From M3007 sp044224705 (lineage in GTDB: Bacteria > Bacteroidota > Bacteroidia > Chitinophagales > Saprospiraceae), in NCBI GenBank assembly GCA_044224705.1, contig JBGAJY010000004.1, positions 1 through 64,000 of the forward strand: a stretch of DNA of 64,000 nt. Direction: 5' to 3'. The translations under genes and the position numbers were made by a program. Below the pieces are notes generated by a model that was not told where the DNA came from, did no database searches, and worked only from the letters and a program-made list of their open reading frames with translations. Positions 32,382 through 40,186 of the stretch are shown here, piece after piece. Position 1 is the stretch's first letter, and each line of letters begins with the position of its first letter.

Positions 32382-32579
32382 GGCGTGCTGATTGGTTTTC
32401 AGGAGAAATGCAGAACCTCATTTTCCTGCTAATGGTTTGGTTTTCAACAAAAAAGGACAAACATTCCAATGATTTGTACAATTCCAGGGCGAAAGTCCAA
32501 AAAAATAACGGTTGTCAAAAGCCTTGTTCGGCTGGCCAAAAAAAGTCTGGCGCCAAACACGACAATACACCCGAATCAA

Positions 32580-32587
32580 TACCTTTG
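32580..32587 (+). promoter_or_regulatory. -7 element (TACCTTTG) for the small beta-barrel gene
   Basis: An exact TAnnTTTG match 48 nt before the ATG at 32635. It lies inside a longer open frame, supporting the later start. Confidence 0.5.
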
Positions 32588-32634
32588 GCCCGTACAAAAC
32601 TCATTTTATTACACTAAAAACTTCTAACAGCTTT

Positions 32635-33123
32635 ATGAAAAAACTTCTGTTTGTTGTCCTTTTTGCGTTCGGCTGCTTCTTCGCCGCACAAGCCCAGCAA
32701 AACTACAAATCGGCCATTGGCTTGCGTTTGGGATACCCGCTTTCTGTCTCTTACAAGACGTTTATCAGTGAACCCGGAGCCATTGAAGTATTTGCGGGCT
32801 TCCGTTCCTGGAACTACTACAGCTGGTTCAACGTAGGCGCTTTGTACCAGCACCACTTCGCCATCACGAGCGTTGAAGGCCTCGACTGGTATGTAGGCGG
32901 CGGCGCTTCTGCGTATTTCTGGAACTTCAAAGATCAATTTGTCGGCGATAGCGGCACTTCGACCACTTTCGGTATTCTTGGCAACCTTGGCCTTGACTAC
33001 AAATTTGCCAACGCGCCGGTGAACATTTCAGCCGACTGGATGCCCGCTTTCTTCGTGAATGGCTATGGCAACGGATTTGGTGGCGCCTATGGCGGCCTTG
33101 CCGTTCGCTACACCTTGAATTAG
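32635..33123 (+). CDS. Small outer-membrane beta-barrel protein
   Basis: 162 aa. Signal peptide (MKKLLFVVLFAFGCFFAAQA, cleaved before QQNYKS), then alternating hydrophobic/polar strands rich in Gly and aromatics (SAIGLRLGYPLSVSYKTF, GLDWYVGGGASAYFWNFKD) and a barrel-like end with a penultimate Thr-Leu-Asn. Probably an eight-stranded outer-membrane barrel of unknown function. It stands alone between a promoter element and a strong terminator. Confidence 0.82.
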   Translation: MKKLLFVVLFAFGCFFAAQAQQNYKSAIGLRLGYPLSVSYKTFISEPGAIEVFAGFRSWNYYSWFNVGALYQHHFAITSVEGLDWYVGGGASAYFWNFKDQFVGDSGTSTTFGILGNLGLDYKFANAPVNISADWMPAFFVNGYGNGFGGAYGGLAVRYTLN

Positions 33124-33145
33124 TCGACTTAAAAACACCGTGAGT

Positions 33146-33185
33146 AATAAAAGCGGGCTCGCCACTTGGCGAGCCCGCTTTTATT
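33146..33185. terminator. Bidirectional hairpin terminator
   Basis: A stem of about 17-18 bp (33146-33163 with 33168-33185; core AAAAGCGGGCTCGCC with complement) with a tiny loop, flanked by A and T tracts, between the convergent beta-barrel and membrane-protein genes. Confidence 0.92.
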
Positions 33186-33189
33186 TCCG

Positions 33190-33576
33190 TCACACGGCCT
33201 GCTCTCGTTTAATAATCCAGATCACCAGACAAACGATGGCCGCGAAACCCACCACCCCTGCCAGTCCGTAACTGACCACGGAAAACAGAAGCGCAAGGCC
33301 AAGACCGATAAGCCCGAACCAGAGCCATTTCGCCACCGGATCGGTAAAATCCGGCCCACCATCTGCGTTGCCCGAAATCCGGTTCAGTCGTTTTTCCAGG
33401 CGTTGGAAGCGTTTTTTCACTTTTCTGCCGCTTTCACCTGTTGAAATACTGCGTTCCGTTTTTTCAACAAGTCCTGACCGCATTTCACCCGGAGTTACAG
33501 ATTGGGTGGCCTGTAAAAACGAGGGGAGGAAAAGGAACAGTGAAAAAACGAGCCAGTGAACATTGTTTTTTTTCAT
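33190..33576 (-). CDS. Small exported membrane protein of unknown function
   Basis: 128 aa. An N-terminal signal-like segment (about 7-24), a basic Arg/Lys-rich middle (RKVKKRFQRLEKRLNRI) and two closely spaced hydrophobic helices at about 80-123, ending IIKREQAV. The layout (signal, coiled basic linker, double helix) is common among unassigned Bacteroidota proteins. Start at 33576 chosen for the signal segment. It is separated from the respiratory operon by the hairpin at 33636-33670. No function assigned. Confidence 0.65.
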   Translation of the reverse strand: MKKNNVHWLVFSLFLFLPSFLQATQSVTPGEMRSGLVEKTERSISTGESGRKVKKRFQRLEKRLNRISGNADGGPDFTDPVAKWLWFGLIGLGLALLFSVVSYGLAGVVGFAAIVCLVIWIIKREQAV

Positions 33577-33635
33577 GAATGAATCTGTTTTTGTGAAATT
33601 GTCTGCGGGCAAACTTGTAGGCTTTTTTTCAAATT

Positions 33636-33670
33636 AAAAAGCCCGGCCAGCGATGCTGACCGGGCTTTTT
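33636..33670 (-). terminator. Terminator closing the respiratory operon
   Basis: AAAAAGCCCGG-CAGC pairs with GCTG-CCGGGCTTTTT with one mismatch and a 3-nt loop. It is 24 nt after the stop of the last gene of the act-cox cluster, and has T/A tracts on both sides. Confidence 0.88.
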
Positions 33671-33693
33671 ATTCAGCCGGTTCAAAAATTTGA

Positions 33694-33972
33694 TCAAAGT
33701 TCTTCTTCCGTTACATCGGCGGCTTGTTGGCCTTCTTCGCTGTTTCGGTTGCGCCACCAGATATAGCCGATGGTGCCCACGAGGAGGTAAGGCGCCAGTA
33801 ACATGTAAAGGATGCCGGTGTTCAGTCCACGGCCGGCCGTCCCGCCGTGTTTCAGGTTGGATTCAGCAGTGGCTTTACACATCGGGCATTGCGCCGTGAG
33901 CGGCACAGCGAAAAATGCCAGCGAGAAAACCAGTGCCAGCATTCCGGCTGTTTTTACGAGTTTATTTTTCAT
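33694..33972 (-). CDS. Small exported membrane protein with a CPMC motif
   Basis: 92 aa. Signal peptide (about 1-27), then QCPMCKATAESNLKHGG immediately after the cleavage site, one membrane helix (about 52-72) and an acidic tail (VTEEEL). The CxxC pair would face the periplasm and could bind metal or act in thiol exchange. It is the last gene of the act-cox operon, 30 nt after the DUF420 gene, so a role in oxidase assembly (for example copper or heme handling) is a reasonable inference. No characterised homologue recognised. Confidence 0.7.
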   Translation of the reverse strand: MKNKLVKTAGMLALVFSLAFFAVPLTAQCPMCKATAESNLKHGGTAGRGLNTGILYMLLAPYLLVGTIGYIWWRNRNSEEGQQAADVTEEEL

Positions 33973-34002
33973 AAAAAATTGATTTTCAAATAAATAATTC
34001 CA

Positions 34003-34551
34003 TCACGACGGATAGAACGGACGCAGCATCAGGTAGCAAATCGGGCCGGTAACCGCCACGTACAACCACAAAGGGAACACCCATCGGGCAATGCGGCGGT
34101 GACGGGCATATTGGCCCGTATAGGCACGATTAAAGGTCAGCAGAATAAATGGCAAAATTACCGCGGCCAGGATTACGTGCGTGATTAGCACAAAGAAATA
34201 AACGGTCCGCCATATACCGGTTCCTCCGTATCGGGTCTCCGGAGTCGTAAAATGATAGAGGACATAAGAGACCAGGAACAAAGCGGAACAGACCATTGCT
34301 GCGTAAATAGCGCGCCGGTGTGCCTCGACACGCTGGTTTTTTATTTGCCAGAAGGCAAAAACCAATATCACGGCGGTCAATGCATTGAGCGAGGCATGCA
34401 CTGGGGGCAAAAAACTGAAATCGATACCGAGGTCAATTTTGTAGCGGCGCATGGCGCCAACGAGCAGCAAAACCACAGCGGAAACGATATAGGCGATGGT
34501 GTTGAGACGTTTCTCCAGGGCGAAATCAGGCTTTGAAACAGATTCTATCAT
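34003..34551 (-). CDS. DUF420 multi-pass membrane protein
   Basis: 182 aa with about five membrane helices and the family's HASLNALTAVILVFAFWQIK and HRRAIYAAMVCSALFLVSYV stretches. DUF420 proteins are often encoded beside cytochrome oxidase genes and resemble CtaG/subunit-III-like assembly factors, but their function is not established. It is 9 nt after the SCO-like gene, in the same operon. Confidence 0.85.
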   Translation of the reverse strand: MIESVSKPDFALEKRLNTIAYIVSAVVLLLVGAMRRYKIDLGIDFSFLPPVHASLNALTAVILVFAFWQIKNQRVEAHRRAIYAAMVCSALFLVSYVLYHFTTPETRYGGTGIWRTVYFFVLITHVILAAVILPFILLTFNRAYTGQYARHRRIARWVFPLWLYVAVTGPICYLMLRPFYPS

Positions 34552-34560
34552 AGCAGCAAC

Positions 34561-35202
34561 TCACTGTTTCGGCAATAAAAGAGCCATGTGTTCGACCATT
34601 CGGCCCACCTGGTTGGGATCCATGGCGTCATAAAACCGCCGGATGCTGCCACTGGTGTCGGCCAGTACAAAATAACAGGGAGCGGGTTTACAGCCTTCAT
34701 CCCGGCAAAACTGTTCGTAACTATTTTCCAGAATGGTTCGCCATGATCCGAGACCGCCACTGCGCCGCCAGGTGGCATAATCGGAACTCGGGAGGCGTTG
34801 GAGGTAGGATCGAAACTCGGAAGTTCCACCTTCATAGATCGGCACAAAACGGAGATCGGGCCGGACCGACTCATCGGAGTACAAGCCGAACTGGTTGAAC
34901 AAATTCTGGTAGGTATCGAGAATCAGTTTGGTGGTATCGTTCAGGGTAGGTTCTTCACCAAAATTATAAATCACGCAAACTTTGGAATCCAGGTCATCAA
35001 AGCGCTCGCCAATTGGCGGGATGACCATCACGGGACGGATTTTGGCGTAATAACGAAGTTCCCCGACTGCTTTTTTATGCCAATTCAGCCCACTGCGCAG
35101 GTAAAACCAGGAACCGGCAGGCAAAACGATCAGGATCAAAAAAAGGATTGCCAGAATCCAGATTTGCCGGGTACGCGTGGGTTTATTTTCAGATTTTGCC
35201 AT
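34561..35202 (-). CDS. SCO1/SenC-like membrane-anchored protein without the copper motif
   Basis: 213 aa: one N-terminal membrane helix (about 13-33) and a thioredoxin-like periplasmic domain. Position in the operon (after cox4, before DUF420) and the fold suggest the SCO copper-chaperone slot. The canonical FTxCPxxCP pair is absent: the equivalent strand reads KVCVIYNFGEEPTLND with one Cys only. Three further Cys lie in CRDEGCKPAPC. The Tyr-Phe-Val strand and following AlaAsp-Thr-Ser-Gly match the SCO end. It may be a degenerate SCO, or use different ligands. Confidence 0.65.
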   Translation of the reverse strand: MAKSENKPTRTRQIWILAILFLILIVLPAGSWFYLRSGLNWHKKAVGELRYYAKIRPVMVIPPIGERFDDLDSKVCVIYNFGEEPTLNDTTKLILDTYQNLFNQFGLYSDESVRPDLRFVPIYEGGTSEFRSYLQRLPSSDYATWRRSGGLGSWRTILENSYEQFCRDEGCKPAPCYFVLADTSGSIRRFYDAMDPNQVGRMVEHMALLLPKQ

Positions 35203-35268
35203 GATTCAATTTATTCAGCATCAACAAAAAAGGCGAGGTTCTGTTGCCCCGCCCTTTTGGATTTTTTG

Positions 35269-35703
35269 TTAACCATTCATTCGTCCTATGGTCCCGGGAA
35301 TCAGATACCCTTGTGGTTGGCTCGTTGGAGCAGGGCGGACCATTTCTTCATTTTTTTCCTTGATCTGCTCTCGGCGGGCGCCCCAGGAATTGCCTTCCTG
35401 AAAAAATGCGATGATGGCCCAGATCAACAAAGTGGTTGGCAGCAATACGCTCAGCACCAGGCCGCGTATCTCGTATGCCATGTGCATGAAGTAAAAAATG
35501 ATGAAATAAGCCTTGTACGCAGAAAAGCCAATCATCAGCAGCATGTACAGGTAGTGGCCAAATCCATGTGTGAATTTGATGCTGTGGACGATGTGGCCTT
35601 TGGCAAGCAACGCTATAAAAACTTCCACCAGCGTAATGATCCCCAGGATCATCAGCCCGCGAAACACAAGTTTCTTTTGGTCATCGTATGATAAATGCGA
35701 CAT
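35269..35703 (-). CDS. Cytochrome c oxidase subunit IV family protein
   Basis: 144 aa, three hydrophobic helices (about 15-35, 45-70, 80-102) with the family's HYLYMLLMIGFSAYKAYFII and FMHMAYEIRG. Small accessory subunit of the heme-copper oxidase. The C-terminal 40 residues are polar (REQIKEKNEEM, Pro-rich). Starting at 35703 (MSHLSYDDQ) avoids overlap with the preceding cox3 stop region. It lies 38 nt after cox3. Confidence 0.85.
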   Translation of the reverse strand: MSHLSYDDQKKLVFRGLMILGIITLVEVFIALLAKGHIVHSIKFTHGFGHYLYMLLMIGFSAYKAYFIIFYFMHMAYEIRGLVLSVLLPTTLLIWAIIAFFQEGNSWGARREQIKEKNEEMVRPAPTSQPQGYLIPGTIGRMNG

Positions 35704-35741
35704 ATGATCAACGAATTGAAGTAGTGAGCAATTTTGAACAA

Positions 35742-36671
35742 TCAAAGCAGGTAAAACACGAGGAATACAAACACCCAGACCAAGTCTACAAAGTGCCAGT
35801 ACAAACCGATTTTTTCTACCATTTCATAACCATTGCGGCGGGCAGCGTACAAACCGCTGGCGGCGTTGATGGCGATGATGCTCAGAAAAAGTACGCCTGA
35901 GAACACGTGAAAACCGTGGAAGCCGGTAATAAAAAAGAATAAGGCGCCGAACGCTTTAGGCCCCTCGGCAACCGGTTGGATTTTACCGGCGTCCGATCCT
36001 TTGGTGTAAAAGACATAAGGTTTTTCCAGGACCACCTCGCCGTTATGCTCATGGCCGTGCAGCAGGTAGGACTGACCTTTATGGACCTCCACAATCGCGC
36101 CGTCTTTGGTCAAAGGCACAGGGCGTCCCTTTTCATCCATAACAGGTGCTCCGCTTTCGTTCAGTTGGACGAGGTATCCATCGTCCACATACCGCCCGAA
36201 CGGGTTGCGTGTGACGGAAACATTTTCTCCTTTGATCAGCGTGGTCCATTCATAAGCTTGCGAGCCCAGAAAGGTAGCCCCTCCCAAAATGGTGAGGAAC
36301 ATCCAGAATACCACCCCACGGCGGTTTTCGCGATGGCCTTCCTGCACGGCACGAACCATCGTGACCGAGCTGAAAATCAGCACAAAGGTCATGAAGGTAA
36401 CAAACACCAGCGGCCAATGCGTGCCTTCTTTCAGGAAAGGAAAGGAGGCAAACACAAAATCGGGCTCTGGCCAGGTCGGAAGGCTGAAACGCAAAGCTCC
36501 GTAAGCGATAAGGAAGCCTGCAAAGGTGAAAGCATCGGACACAAGAAAATACCACATCATCAGCTTGCCGTAGCTCGCCTTGAACGGTTCGGCCGCGCCT
36601 TCCCAGTTAGCGGTCCCTTCCTGGTGGCTGTCATGCGTCTCGTGGGAGTGGGCAACAGAAGTATCTGCCAT
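35742..36671 (-). CDS. Cytochrome c oxidase subunit III (long form)
   Basis: 309 aa. A His-rich start, then helices resembling subunit III (LMMWYFLVSDAFTFAGFLIA, FVTFMTFVLIFSSVTMVRA, GVVFWMFLTILGGATFLGSQ, ending GFHGFHVFSGVLFL and YWHFVDLVWVFVFLVFYLL). A periplasmic insert of about 80 residues (about 155-235) separates helices 4 and 5 and includes HGHEHNGEVVLEK. Such inserts occur in other Bacteroidota. It is the second of two tandem subunit III genes. Confidence 0.92.
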   Translation of the reverse strand: MADTSVAHSHETHDSHQEGTANWEGAAEPFKASYGKLMMWYFLVSDAFTFAGFLIAYGALRFSLPTWPEPDFVFASFPFLKEGTHWPLVFVTFMTFVLIFSSVTMVRAVQEGHRENRRGVVFWMFLTILGGATFLGSQAYEWTTLIKGENVSVTRNPFGRYVDDGYLVQLNESGAPVMDEKGRPVPLTKDGAIVEVHKGQSYLLHGHEHNGEVVLEKPYVFYTKGSDAGKIQPVAEGPKAFGALFFFITGFHGFHVFSGVLFLSIIAINAASGLYAARRNGYEMVEKIGLYWHFVDLVWVFVFLVFYLL

Positions 36672-36719
36672 AAAATCAGTCAGTTATAAGGCTACAAACT
36701 TTTTTACTTAATTGGTTAA

Positions 36720-37295
36720 TCAGGCCTGAAGCATAAAAAATCCATATAAATATACCCAAAGCAGATCGACAAAATGCCAATACTGCAGACTCAGGCCAAA
36801 ACGCAACACCCGGCGCTCCGTCGGACGGTAAGGCAGGATATAAGCATGCATCAGTGCAACCATCAGAATAGTAATCCCGCCAAGGACGTGGGCAGCGTGA
36901 ACCCCTGAAATAACATAAATAAACGAGCTCGAAGGATTGATTGTAATGGTTGCGCCTTGCGCATCCATCGCTTTCCAACCCATGTATTGCAGGACTACAA
37001 AAGCAATTCCAAGGATAAACGTAGCGATCAGAAAACCTTTGTAGGCCATCTCGCGCCCTTTTTTAAAAGAATTAAAGGACACCTGGAGGGTAACGCTACT
37101 GAGTAAAATCACTGCCGTATTGACCAAAAAAATATCCGGCAAGCGGAACTCGTACCAGTTGCCTGCCGCCCGCCGTACGATGTAGGCACTGGTAAAGGCC
37201 ACAAACATCATGACAATGGTTGCCAGGCCTATCCACAGCGCAAACTGGTAGGGATGAATTTTCGAGCGGCGATATTGCTGAGTCAAAGCGTTCAT
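36720..37295 (-). CDS. Cytochrome c oxidase subunit III (short form)
   Basis: 191 aa with five helices. Family marks: HPYQFALWIGLATIVMMFVA, GREMAYKGFLIATFILGIAF, YVISGVHAAHVLGGI and YWHFVDLLWVYLYGFFML. The paired short and long subunit III genes are usual in Bacteroidota cox operons; one may replace subunit III proper while the other has another structural role. It starts 3 nt after the cyoE stop, so the two are probably translationally linked. Confidence 0.9.
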   Translation of the reverse strand: MNALTQQYRRSKIHPYQFALWIGLATIVMMFVAFTSAYIVRRAAGNWYEFRLPDIFLVNTAVILLSSVTLQVSFNSFKKGREMAYKGFLIATFILGIAFVVLQYMGWKAMDAQGATITINPSSSFIYVISGVHAAHVLGGITILMVALMHAYILPYRPTERRVLRFGLSLQYWHFVDLLWVYLYGFFMLQA

Positions 37296-37298
37296 ATT

Positions 37299-38216
37299 TT
37301 AAAACCTGTCAATCAACACAACCAATAAAGAGAGCGGCAAATGCAGGAATGAGGCAAACATCTGACGCCGGGCTGCTCCGTTGGAACACTCCCGGACAAG
37401 TTGCCAGCATCGCCAGGCAAACCAGGCATTAAGAGCGAAAAGAGCCAATGTAGCAGGCAGGCTCGTCAGTCCGAAGGCATATCCAACCAAAGCATTGACC
37501 ATCATCAAAAGGCAGAAAATGAGGGATAACACTCCAACCGAAGCGTCTTTTTGGCCACTCCGGGAAGGAAGCATGTAAAATCCCGCCTTTTTGTAATCTT
37601 CATCAGCCAGCCATGCGATGGCCCAGTAATGAGGAAATTGCCAAAGAAATTGGATCATGAACAGCAGAAAAGCCAGCGGAGTAATCGTTCCTTCAAACGC
37701 TACACACCCAATAATAATCGGCAAAGCCCCTGGTACGGCGCCCACTACCACTGACAACGGAGTGGAACGTTTAAGTGGCGTGTACACGAAAGCGTAACTG
37801 ATAAGAGACAACGTGCCCAAAAATCCGGTGAGCGGGTTGAACCATGACAGGCTGGAAATGCCCACCATCGCCATTATTCCAGCCCAAAGGACTGCTGTGG
37901 AAAGGCTCATGCGTCCAGCAGCCACAGGGCGGTTGGCGGTACGTGTCATCAACCGATCATATTCGCGTTCGAGGCCCTGGTTCAAGGCATTGGCTGCGCC
38001 TGTGACCATGAAGCCCCCAAATGCCAGCAGAATCAGTGCCGACCAGTTCACAGGACCCGTGCTCACAATGGCATAGGCAATAACGGCAGAGAAAATTACC
38101 ATCAGGGTCAGTCGGAATTTGACCAACAGACCGAAGTCGGTGATGCCCCGCAAGGTGCCTTGCCAAAGCGTGACAGGTTGAGCCTGATCGCGAACCATGG
38201 GCGTTTGCTGCTTCAT
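37299..38216 (-). CDS. cyoE: Protoheme IX farnesyltransferase (heme O synthase)
   Basis: Adds a farnesyl group to heme b to make heme o, needed for the oxidase. 305 aa, about nine helices. UbiA-superfamily motifs: NALNQGLEREYDRLMTRTANR (Asp-rich first motif, slightly changed) and YTPLKRSTPLSVVVGAVPGA. It lies between coxA and the two cox3 genes. Heme A synthase (ctaA) is not seen in the window. Confidence 0.95.
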   Translation of the reverse strand: MKQQTPMVRDQAQPVTLWQGTLRGITDFGLLVKFRLTLMVIFSAVIAYAIVSTGPVNWSALILLAFGGFMVTGAANALNQGLEREYDRLMTRTANRPVAAGRMSLSTAVLWAGIMAMVGISSLSWFNPLTGFLGTLSLISYAFVYTPLKRSTPLSVVVGAVPGALPIIIGCVAFEGTITPLAFLLFMIQFLWQFPHYWAIAWLADEDYKKAGFYMLPSRSGQKDASVGVLSLIFCLLMMVNALVGYAFGLTSLPATLALFALNAWFAWRCWQLVRECSNGAARRQMFASFLHLPLSLLVVLIDRF

Positions 38217-38240
38217 TTTCTTGTTCTGATTATCAACTTA

Positions 38241-40100
38241 TCAATGCCCGTGATCGTGTTCACCTTCCCGAAGCGGAACAATTTGTGAAACAAATTCTTC
38301 CCCGCCTTCTTTGCTGTAGTCGTATGCCCAACGCTGCACGGTCGGCAGATTGCCAGGCCAGTTGCCGTGTCCGGGATTGACATCAGTGGTCCATTCCAGC
38401 GTATTGGCGCCCCAAGGGTTGCGCACCGTCAGTTTACGGCCGCTGAAAATGGAGTAGAAAAAGTTGATGATAAACAGAATCTGGAGGAAAAACACCACAA
38501 TGGCAGCAACCGTAATGAATTGGTTGAGGTCCACAAAGTGCTTGAAACTTTCAAAGTTTTCGATGCTGTAGTAGCGGCGGGGAACACCGGCCATTCCCGT
38601 GTAGTGCATCGGCCAGAAAATGGCGTATGCACCAACAAGAGTACCCCAGAAGTGGATTTTCCCTAACGTTTCATTCATGAAGCGCCCATACATTTTGGGG
38701 AACCAGTGATAAATGCCTGCGAACATGCCGAAGAATGCCGCAACACCCATCACAATGTGGAAGTGGGCAACCACAAAATAAGTGTCGTGCAATTGAATAT
38801 CGATGGCCGAGTTACCCAGGAAGATACCCGTCAAACCGCCGGAGATAAACATCGAAACAAACCCTACACCAAACAAACTCGCCGAGGTGAAGCGAAAATT
38901 GGAGCCGTAAATGGTTGAAATCCAGTTGAACACTTTCACGGCCGATGGTACGGCAATGATGAGGGTGAAGATCACAAAGAAGTTGCTGATAAACGGATTC
39001 ACCCCGGACATAAACATGTGGTGCGCCCAAACAATAAACGACAGGAATCCGATCGCCAGAATAGACATCACCATGGCGCGGTAACCGAATATCGGCTTGC
39101 GCGAGTGAACCGACAACACTTCCGAAACAATACCCATTGAAGGGAGAATAATAATGTACACTTCGGGGTGCCCCAGGAACCAGAAAAGGTGCTGATACAG
39201 GATGGGGCTGCCGCCAACCCGGCTCAGGATCTGGCCGCCGACAACAATTTCATTCAGGTAAAAAGATGTTCCGAGGCTGCGGTCAAAAATCAGCAGCATA
39301 ACGCCGGAAAACAGTACCGGGAACGACAAAACCCCCAGGATTGCAGTAACCAGCAGCGCCCAAACCGTAAGCGGCAGGCGCCACATGTTCATTCCTTTTG
39401 TGCGGAGGTTGAGCACCGTGGTGATATAGTTGATACCGCCCAGCAAAGACGAGACAATAAACAAGGCCATTGCCGTGATCCACATGGTCATCCCCGCGCC
39501 AGAACCCTCGGAAGCTTGAGGCAGCGCACTCAATGGTGGATAAGCTGTCCAGCCCCCTGAAAACGGTCCCGTGCTGAGGAACAATGAAAGGAACAATACC
39601 ACGCCTGCCAGGAAGAAAAACCAGTAGGAAAAAGCATTCAGCAGTGGCGAGGCCATGTCGCGGGCTCCCAGCTGCAGCGGCAGCAACAGGTTGGCGAATG
39701 TACCGCTCAGACCGGCAGTCAGCACGAAAAACACGAGGATGGTACCGTGCATGGTCACCAGTGAATAATAAAACTCGGGATCGAGTTTGCCGATCCCTGC
39801 GTCATTCACCTGTATCCATTTGCCGAGGATGGGACGCAGCCAGGCCATGTCAGCCTCGGGGAAACCCAATTGCAAACGGAAAACAATCGACATAGCGGCG
39901 CCGATAAATGCCCAAATGATACCCGTGATCAGAAACTGCCGGGAGATCATCTTGTGATCGGTGCTGAAAATGTAGTGGGTAAGGAAATTCGACTGGTACT
40001 TGTCGCCGTGATGGTGTTCGTGAAAATGGTCGTTATACCCTTCCGTTTGGATGAGTTGTTCTTCCATTGTTTCAACGGCAGCAGGATGCGTGTGAGCCAT
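38241..40100 (-). CDS. ctaD: Cytochrome c oxidase subunit I
   Basis: Catalytic subunit reducing oxygen to water and pumping protons. 619 aa, 12 or more helices. Heme and copper ligands are visible: MHGTILVFF (low-spin heme His), GHPEVYIIILPSMG (CuB His and the cross-linked Tyr, with Glu as in type A1), WAHHMFMSG (CuB His pair) and HDTYFVVAHFHIVMG (high- and low-spin heme His). A His-rich N-terminus precedes the first helix and the C-terminus is also His-rich. It lies 86 nt after coxB. Confidence 0.97.
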   Translation of the reverse strand: MAHTHPAAVETMEEQLIQTEGYNDHFHEHHHGDKYQSNFLTHYIFSTDHKMISRQFLITGIIWAFIGAAMSIVFRLQLGFPEADMAWLRPILGKWIQVNDAGIGKLDPEFYYSLVTMHGTILVFFVLTAGLSGTFANLLLPLQLGARDMASPLLNAFSYWFFFLAGVVLFLSLFLSTGPFSGGWTAYPPLSALPQASEGSGAGMTMWITAMALFIVSSLLGGINYITTVLNLRTKGMNMWRLPLTVWALLVTAILGVLSFPVLFSGVMLLIFDRSLGTSFYLNEIVVGGQILSRVGGSPILYQHLFWFLGHPEVYIIILPSMGIVSEVLSVHSRKPIFGYRAMVMSILAIGFLSFIVWAHHMFMSGVNPFISNFFVIFTLIIAVPSAVKVFNWISTIYGSNFRFTSASLFGVGFVSMFISGGLTGIFLGNSAIDIQLHDTYFVVAHFHIVMGVAAFFGMFAGIYHWFPKMYGRFMNETLGKIHFWGTLVGAYAIFWPMHYTGMAGVPRRYYSIENFESFKHFVDLNQFITVAAIVVFFLQILFIINFFYSIFSGRKLTVRNPWGANTLEWTTDVNPGHGNWPGNLPTVQRWAYDYSKEGGEEFVSQIVPLREGEHDHGH

Positions 40101-40186
40101 AGCCAGAGGAAATTTGAAATGTTATTTAGTGAAACCAGTCGGGTTCGGTGTTGTTGAGAAATGGGCGATCCGGGTTGAGCCTTCGA

